Source: JBHEMT01 sp046262435 (GTDB lineage Bacteria; Chloroflexota; Dormibacteria; Aeolococcales; Aeolococcaceae). Taken from it: a stretch of 8,915 bases of DNA. A program made the position numbers and the translations under genes. The stretch is taken from the NCBI GenBank assembly GCA_046262435.1, contig JBHEMT010000002.1:1-8915 (forward strand), given 5' to 3'. Below, one piece after another: positions 6,282 through 8,915 of the stretch. The notes under the pieces are model-generated. The model did no database searches. It saw only the letters and a program-made list of their open reading frames with translations, and was not told where the DNA came from. Numbering within the stretch: the first letter of the stretch is position 1; every line of letters starts with the position of its first letter.

Positions 6282-7154
6282 TCAGCGCGGCTCCGGCCGC
6301 TCCACGTCGCGATGCCGCACCTCGACGTCCACGCCCTCCCCCGCCAGGCGGCCGGCGAGGGACTCGGCCACGGCCACCGAGCGGTGCCGGCCGCCAGTGC
6401 AGCCGATCGCCACGTGCAGACGCGTCCGGCCGTGGGCAGCTGACCGTCCAATCACCCACTCAAGCAGACCGGCGAGCCTGTCCACCAGCGTGGCCGCCTC
6501 CGGGTCCCCCCAGATGTAGTCCTGCACCGCGCGGTCGCGTCCCGTCAGGGGGCGCAGCTCGGGGTCCCAGAAGGGGTTGCGCAGGAAGCGGACGTCGATG
6601 AGCCAGTCGGCCTCGGGCTGTGAGCCGTACTTGAAACCGAAGGACGAGACGGTGCAGACGAAGCCGCGATTCGTCGTGCTGCTACTGCCTTCTGACCCCA
6701 CCGTCTCGACGACCCTGCTGCCAAGTTGCGTGGCACTGAGGTCGGAGCTGTCGAGGACGACGTCGGCATCGGCGCGCAGCGGTTCGAGCAGGATGCGCTC
6801 GGCGCGCACCGCGGCCAGTCCGCGCCCGGCGTTGGCGCACGGGTGCGGCCTCACACTGTCGGCGAGGCGGCGCACCAGCACCTCATCGCGAGCGTCAAGA
6901 AAGAGGACCTTGACCGGCACCCCCGTGGCGTCCCGGTCCCAGTCCGCCAGACCAGCACCCTGGCGAGCGTCGACGACCGCCACGGTGACCGGCTGCGGCG
7001 GTGGTTCTGCGCCCCCCAGCTCACCGAGGAGCGCGATTGGCAGGTTGTCGACACAGCGGCAGCCTGCCGCCTCCAGAGCGAGAAGCGCGGTGTGACGGCC
7101 GGCACCGCTGAGCCCGGTGAGCACCCACATCGGCGGCCGGCTGCTCGCGCTCAC
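6282..7154 (-). CDS. rapZ: RapZ/YvcJ-family nucleotide-binding adaptor protein
   Basis: This is a 290-residue P-loop protein. In E. coli RapZ guides RNase E to the small RNA GlmZ, linking it to glucosamine-6-phosphate synthesis. Bacillus YvcJ hydrolyses GTP and influences competence. The N-terminal domain has the Walker A region GLSGAGRHT (14-22), VDNLP (35-39), VAVVDAR (58-64) and FLDARDEVLVRRL (85-97). The C-terminal domain has SFGFKYG (171-177), DVRFLRNP (187-194), LRPLTGRD (200-207) and GCTGGRHRS (251-259), which are strongly family-specific. The usual Walker A Lys-Ser is Arg20-His21. The GTG at 7154 adds eight residues before Met9; starting at Met9 (7130) would also give a normal N-terminus. 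No Shine-Dalgarno is visible at either. It is followed directly by whiA, although yvcK normally sits between them. Confidence 0.93.
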   Translation of the reverse strand: MSASSRPPMWVLTGLSGAGRHTALLALEAAGCRCVDNLPIALLGELGGAEPPPQPVTVAVVDARQGAGLADWDRDATGVPVKVLFLDARDEVLVRRLADSVRPHPCANAGRGLAAVRAERILLEPLRADADVVLDSSDLSATQLGSRVVETVGSEGSSSTTNRGFVCTVSSFGFKYGSQPEADWLIDVRFLRNPFWDPELRPLTGRDRAVQDYIWGDPEAATLVDRLAGLLEWVIGRSAAHGRTRLHVAIGCTGGRHRSVAVAESLAGRLAGEGVDVEVRHRDVERPEPR

Positions 7155-7237
7155 CGCGCCGATTGTAGGGACGCCGGCCGGCGGCGCCCCAGGGTCACGA
7201 CCCGAGCGGCGCAGATGCTCTGCCGGCTGTCGCCGAG
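7155..7237 (-). promoter_or_regulatory. uvrC-rapZ spacer with dyads and a TACAAT box
   Basis: The 83-base spacer contains, in - strand order, a hairpin at 7223-7211 (GCAGA/TCTGC arms), another at 7203-7192 (GGGTC/GACCC), a 12-base perfect palindrome at 7183-7172, and TACAAT at 7167-7162. The TACAAT box ends seven bases before the rapZ GTG, so a start about seven bases downstream would give a leaderless or nearly leaderless rapZ message. No convincing -35 and no T-tract are present. Promoter and weak terminator are both only candidates. Confidence 0.25.
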
Positions 7238-8914
7238 TCAGAGAAGCTCCTTGATCCGCAGCGCCACGTTGCGTGGCACCACGGCCGTCAACTCGTCGAG
7301 GGCGGCATCACGCACCCCATCGGCGCTGCCGAACTGCCGCAGCAGGCTGCGTTTGCGCACCGGGCCCAGTCCGGGGACGATGTCGAGGCGCGAACGCAGC
7401 GCCGCCTTGGCGCGGCGCGAGCGGTGCCGGGTGATGGCAAAACGGTGTGCCTCGTCGCGTACGCGCTGGACGAGGAACAGGGTCGGCGAGTCGCGGGGCA
7501 GGATGATCGGACGGGACGATCCCGGCCGGAACAGCTCCTCGAAGCGCTTGGCCAGACCAAACACCGGAACGTGGGCCAGCCCGCACTCTCGCAGCACATC
7601 GTGGGCGGCGTGAAGCTGACCCTTCCCGCCGTCGATCAGGATCAGGTCGGGAAGCACCCCGAAGCTCTCGTCGGCCTCCGCGCCCGACCGTCGGGGCGCC
7701 CTGGTCTTCGCCGGCCTGCCCGACCCCGAGGCACCGTTGGCACCGTCGGGGTCGCTCACCGGCAGGTCCTCGTCCGGTGCCGGCTCACTGACCGCGCCGC
7801 GCGCGGCGGCGGCGTCCATGGCCAGCCGGTGCCGTCCGAAGCGGCGACGCAGAGTTTCGGCCATCGAGGCGAAGTCGTTGGCGCCCTCCACGGTCTTGAT
7901 CCCGAAGAAGCGATAGTGGGCTGGGGTCGGCCGGCCGTCCTGGAACACCACCATCGAGCCCACCGAGTTGGTGCCCATGGTGTTGGAGATGTCGTAACAC
8001 TCGATGCGCTGCGGAAGGGCCGGCAGGTCGAGCTGTGCCTGCAGGTCCTCGAGGAGCGCGCCGGTGCGCTCGGAGTCGAAGTCGTCAACGATCCGGGCCT
8101 GGCGCAGCGCGGTCCGCGCCGTCTCGCGTGCCTGGTCGAGCAGACCGCGGAGGGCGCCGCGGCGGGGCACGCGCAGCCCCACTTTCCCGCCGCGCTGGTC
8201 GGCGAGGAACTGGCCCACCACCTCGAGGTCGGCGATGTCGTCCGAGAGGAGCAACTCGCGGGGGATGAGCGGCGCCGACCCGTAGTACTGAGTGACGAAC
8301 GAGCCCAGGCACTCACTGACGTCCGAGTCGGCCACCCCCTCGAGCTCGTGGGTCTCCGCGCCCACCACTCTGCCGGCGCGTACGAAGAGAATCGCGGCCA
8401 TCGCGTGGCCGCCAACCAGGGCGACCGCGACGCAGTCCTGCTCGGCCCGGGCGCCGCTGAGCATCTGCTGGCGTTGGTTGATCCGGTCGATGGCGCGCAA
8501 CCGGTCGCGGTAGCGGGCCGCGGCCTCGTAGTCAGTGCGCTCGGCAGCGTCGGCCATCTGCTGGCGCAGCTCATCGCTGAGCACCCGGGAGCGACCATCC
8601 ATGAAGAGCCCGACGCCGTCCAGCAGGTGGGCGTACGTGGGTTCGTCGATGCGCGCCTCGCAGGGCCCGCTGCAGCGCTTGATGTGATAGTCGAGACAGA
8701 CCCGGCCCCGCCGGAAGACCTCGTCGCCGCAGGTCCGAAACGGCAGCACCGTTCGCAATGACTTCACCGTCGTGCGCAGAGACTGGGCGCTGGTGTAGGG
8801 ACCGAAGTACCTGGCACCGTCACGGGCCGGGCGTCGCGTGTAAAAGGGTCTCGGAAAGATCGAGGGGTCGGGACCGGCCTCCGAGGCGACCCGACGGGGA
8901 GGATCGCGAGGTTG
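7238..8914 (-). CDS. uvrC: Excinuclease ABC subunit C, N-terminus outside window
   Basis: UvrC makes both incisions in UvrABC nucleotide excision repair. The frame stays open to the right edge and 558 residues are visible. The first part of the GIY-YIG nuclease is missing. Visible parts are YFGPYTSA (8809-8786); four Cys between 8731 and 8660 spaced x10, x7, x3, close to the spacing of the E. coli UvrC iron-sulphur ligands; the UVR motif around TDYEAAARYRDRL; and the RNase H-like 3' nuclease with Asp in CYDISNTMG (7993-7991), Asp in ANDFASM, Asp in LIDGGKGQL (7633-7631) and His in FAITRHR. A helix-hairpin-helix pair (DIVPGLGPVRKRSLL onward) ends the protein. An apparent start at 8767 is an internal Val codon, since recognisable UvrC sequence continues upstream. 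About 55 low-complexity residues (7819-7655) interrupt the nuclease domain. Confidence 0.96.
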   Translation of the reverse strand, partial: QPRDPPRRVASEAGPDPSIFPRPFYTRRPARDGARYFGPYTSAQSLRTTVKSLRTVLPFRTCGDEVFRRGRVCLDYHIKRCSGPCEARIDEPTYAHLLDGVGLFMDGRSRVLSDELRQQMADAAERTDYEAAARYRDRLRAIDRINQRQQMLSGARAEQDCVAVALVGGHAMAAILFVRAGRVVGAETHELEGVADSDVSECLGSFVTQYYGSAPLIPRELLLSDDIADLEVVGQFLADQRGGKVGLRVPRRGALRGLLDQARETARTALRQARIVDDFDSERTGALLEDLQAQLDLPALPQRIECYDISNTMGTNSVGSMVVFQDGRPTPAHYRFFGIKTVEGANDFASMAETLRRRFGRHRLAMDAAAARGAVSEPAPDEDLPVSDPDGANGASGSGRPAKTRAPRRSGAEADESFGVLPDLILIDGGKGQLHAAHDVLRECGLAHVPVFGLAKRFEELFRPGSSRPIILPRDSPTLFLVQRVRDEAHRFAITRHRSRRAKAALRSRLDIVPGLGPVRKRSLLRQFGSADGVRDAALDELTAVVPRNVALRIKELL

Positions 8915-8915
8915 C

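Noticed and set aside
5436..6443. 335-codon + strand frame opposite whiA and the end of rapZ
   Set aside because: It is antisense to two recognised genes, without motifs or a ribosome binding site; GC-rich shadow.
7424..8761. 445-codon open frame on the + strand opposite uvrC
   Set aside because: It is exactly antisense to a well-conserved UvrC, shows no recognisable domain, and long shadow frames are expected in GC-rich codon usage.

Overview
The window is a very GC-rich bacterial chromosome segment in which almost every base is coding. Six genes are visible: one partial gene on the + strand at the left edge and five on the - strand. WhiA, a RapZ/YvcJ-type adaptor and UvrC lie next to a gap-pgk-tpi glycolytic block. 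This points to a GC-rich Gram-positive-type lineage (Actinomycetota, Chloroflexota, Dormibacterota or relatives). The exact phylum cannot be fixed from this sequence alone.

Layout, reading the - strand from right to left: uvrC (partial, 5' end beyond the right edge); an 83-base gap rich in small dyads with a TACAAT box; rapZ; 18 bases; whiA; 65 bases with a candidate promoter and a clear Shine-Dalgarno; gap; 7 bases; a single reading frame for a phosphoglycerate kinase-triosephosphate isomerase fusion; and gpmI, whose GTG start overlaps the fusion's stop by four bases. A phospholipase D-family gene on the + strand, cut at the left edge, ends four bases from the gpmI stop, so the two converge.

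Four of the five classical lower-glycolysis steps are encoded in one compact block: triosephosphate isomerisation, glyceraldehyde-3-phosphate oxidation, phosphoglycerate kinase and phosphoglycerate mutation. Enolase is not in the window. The upstream rapZ-whiA pair is the remnant of the conserved rapZ-yvcK-whiA cluster, but yvcK is absent here. The order combines the actinobacterial arrangement (uvrC-rapZ-yvcK-whiA, then gap-pgk-tpi) with the Bacillus-type gap-pgk-tpi-gpmI run.

This is mainly housekeeping DNA, and I see no CRISPR array, mobile element, RNA gene or defence system. The points that stand out are the PGK-TIM fusion with an unusually long Pro/Ala/Arg-rich linker, a 17-bp GC-rich hairpin inside the DNA for that linker, the loss of yvcK, and a short, divergent WhiA with an altered C-terminal helix-turn-helix.
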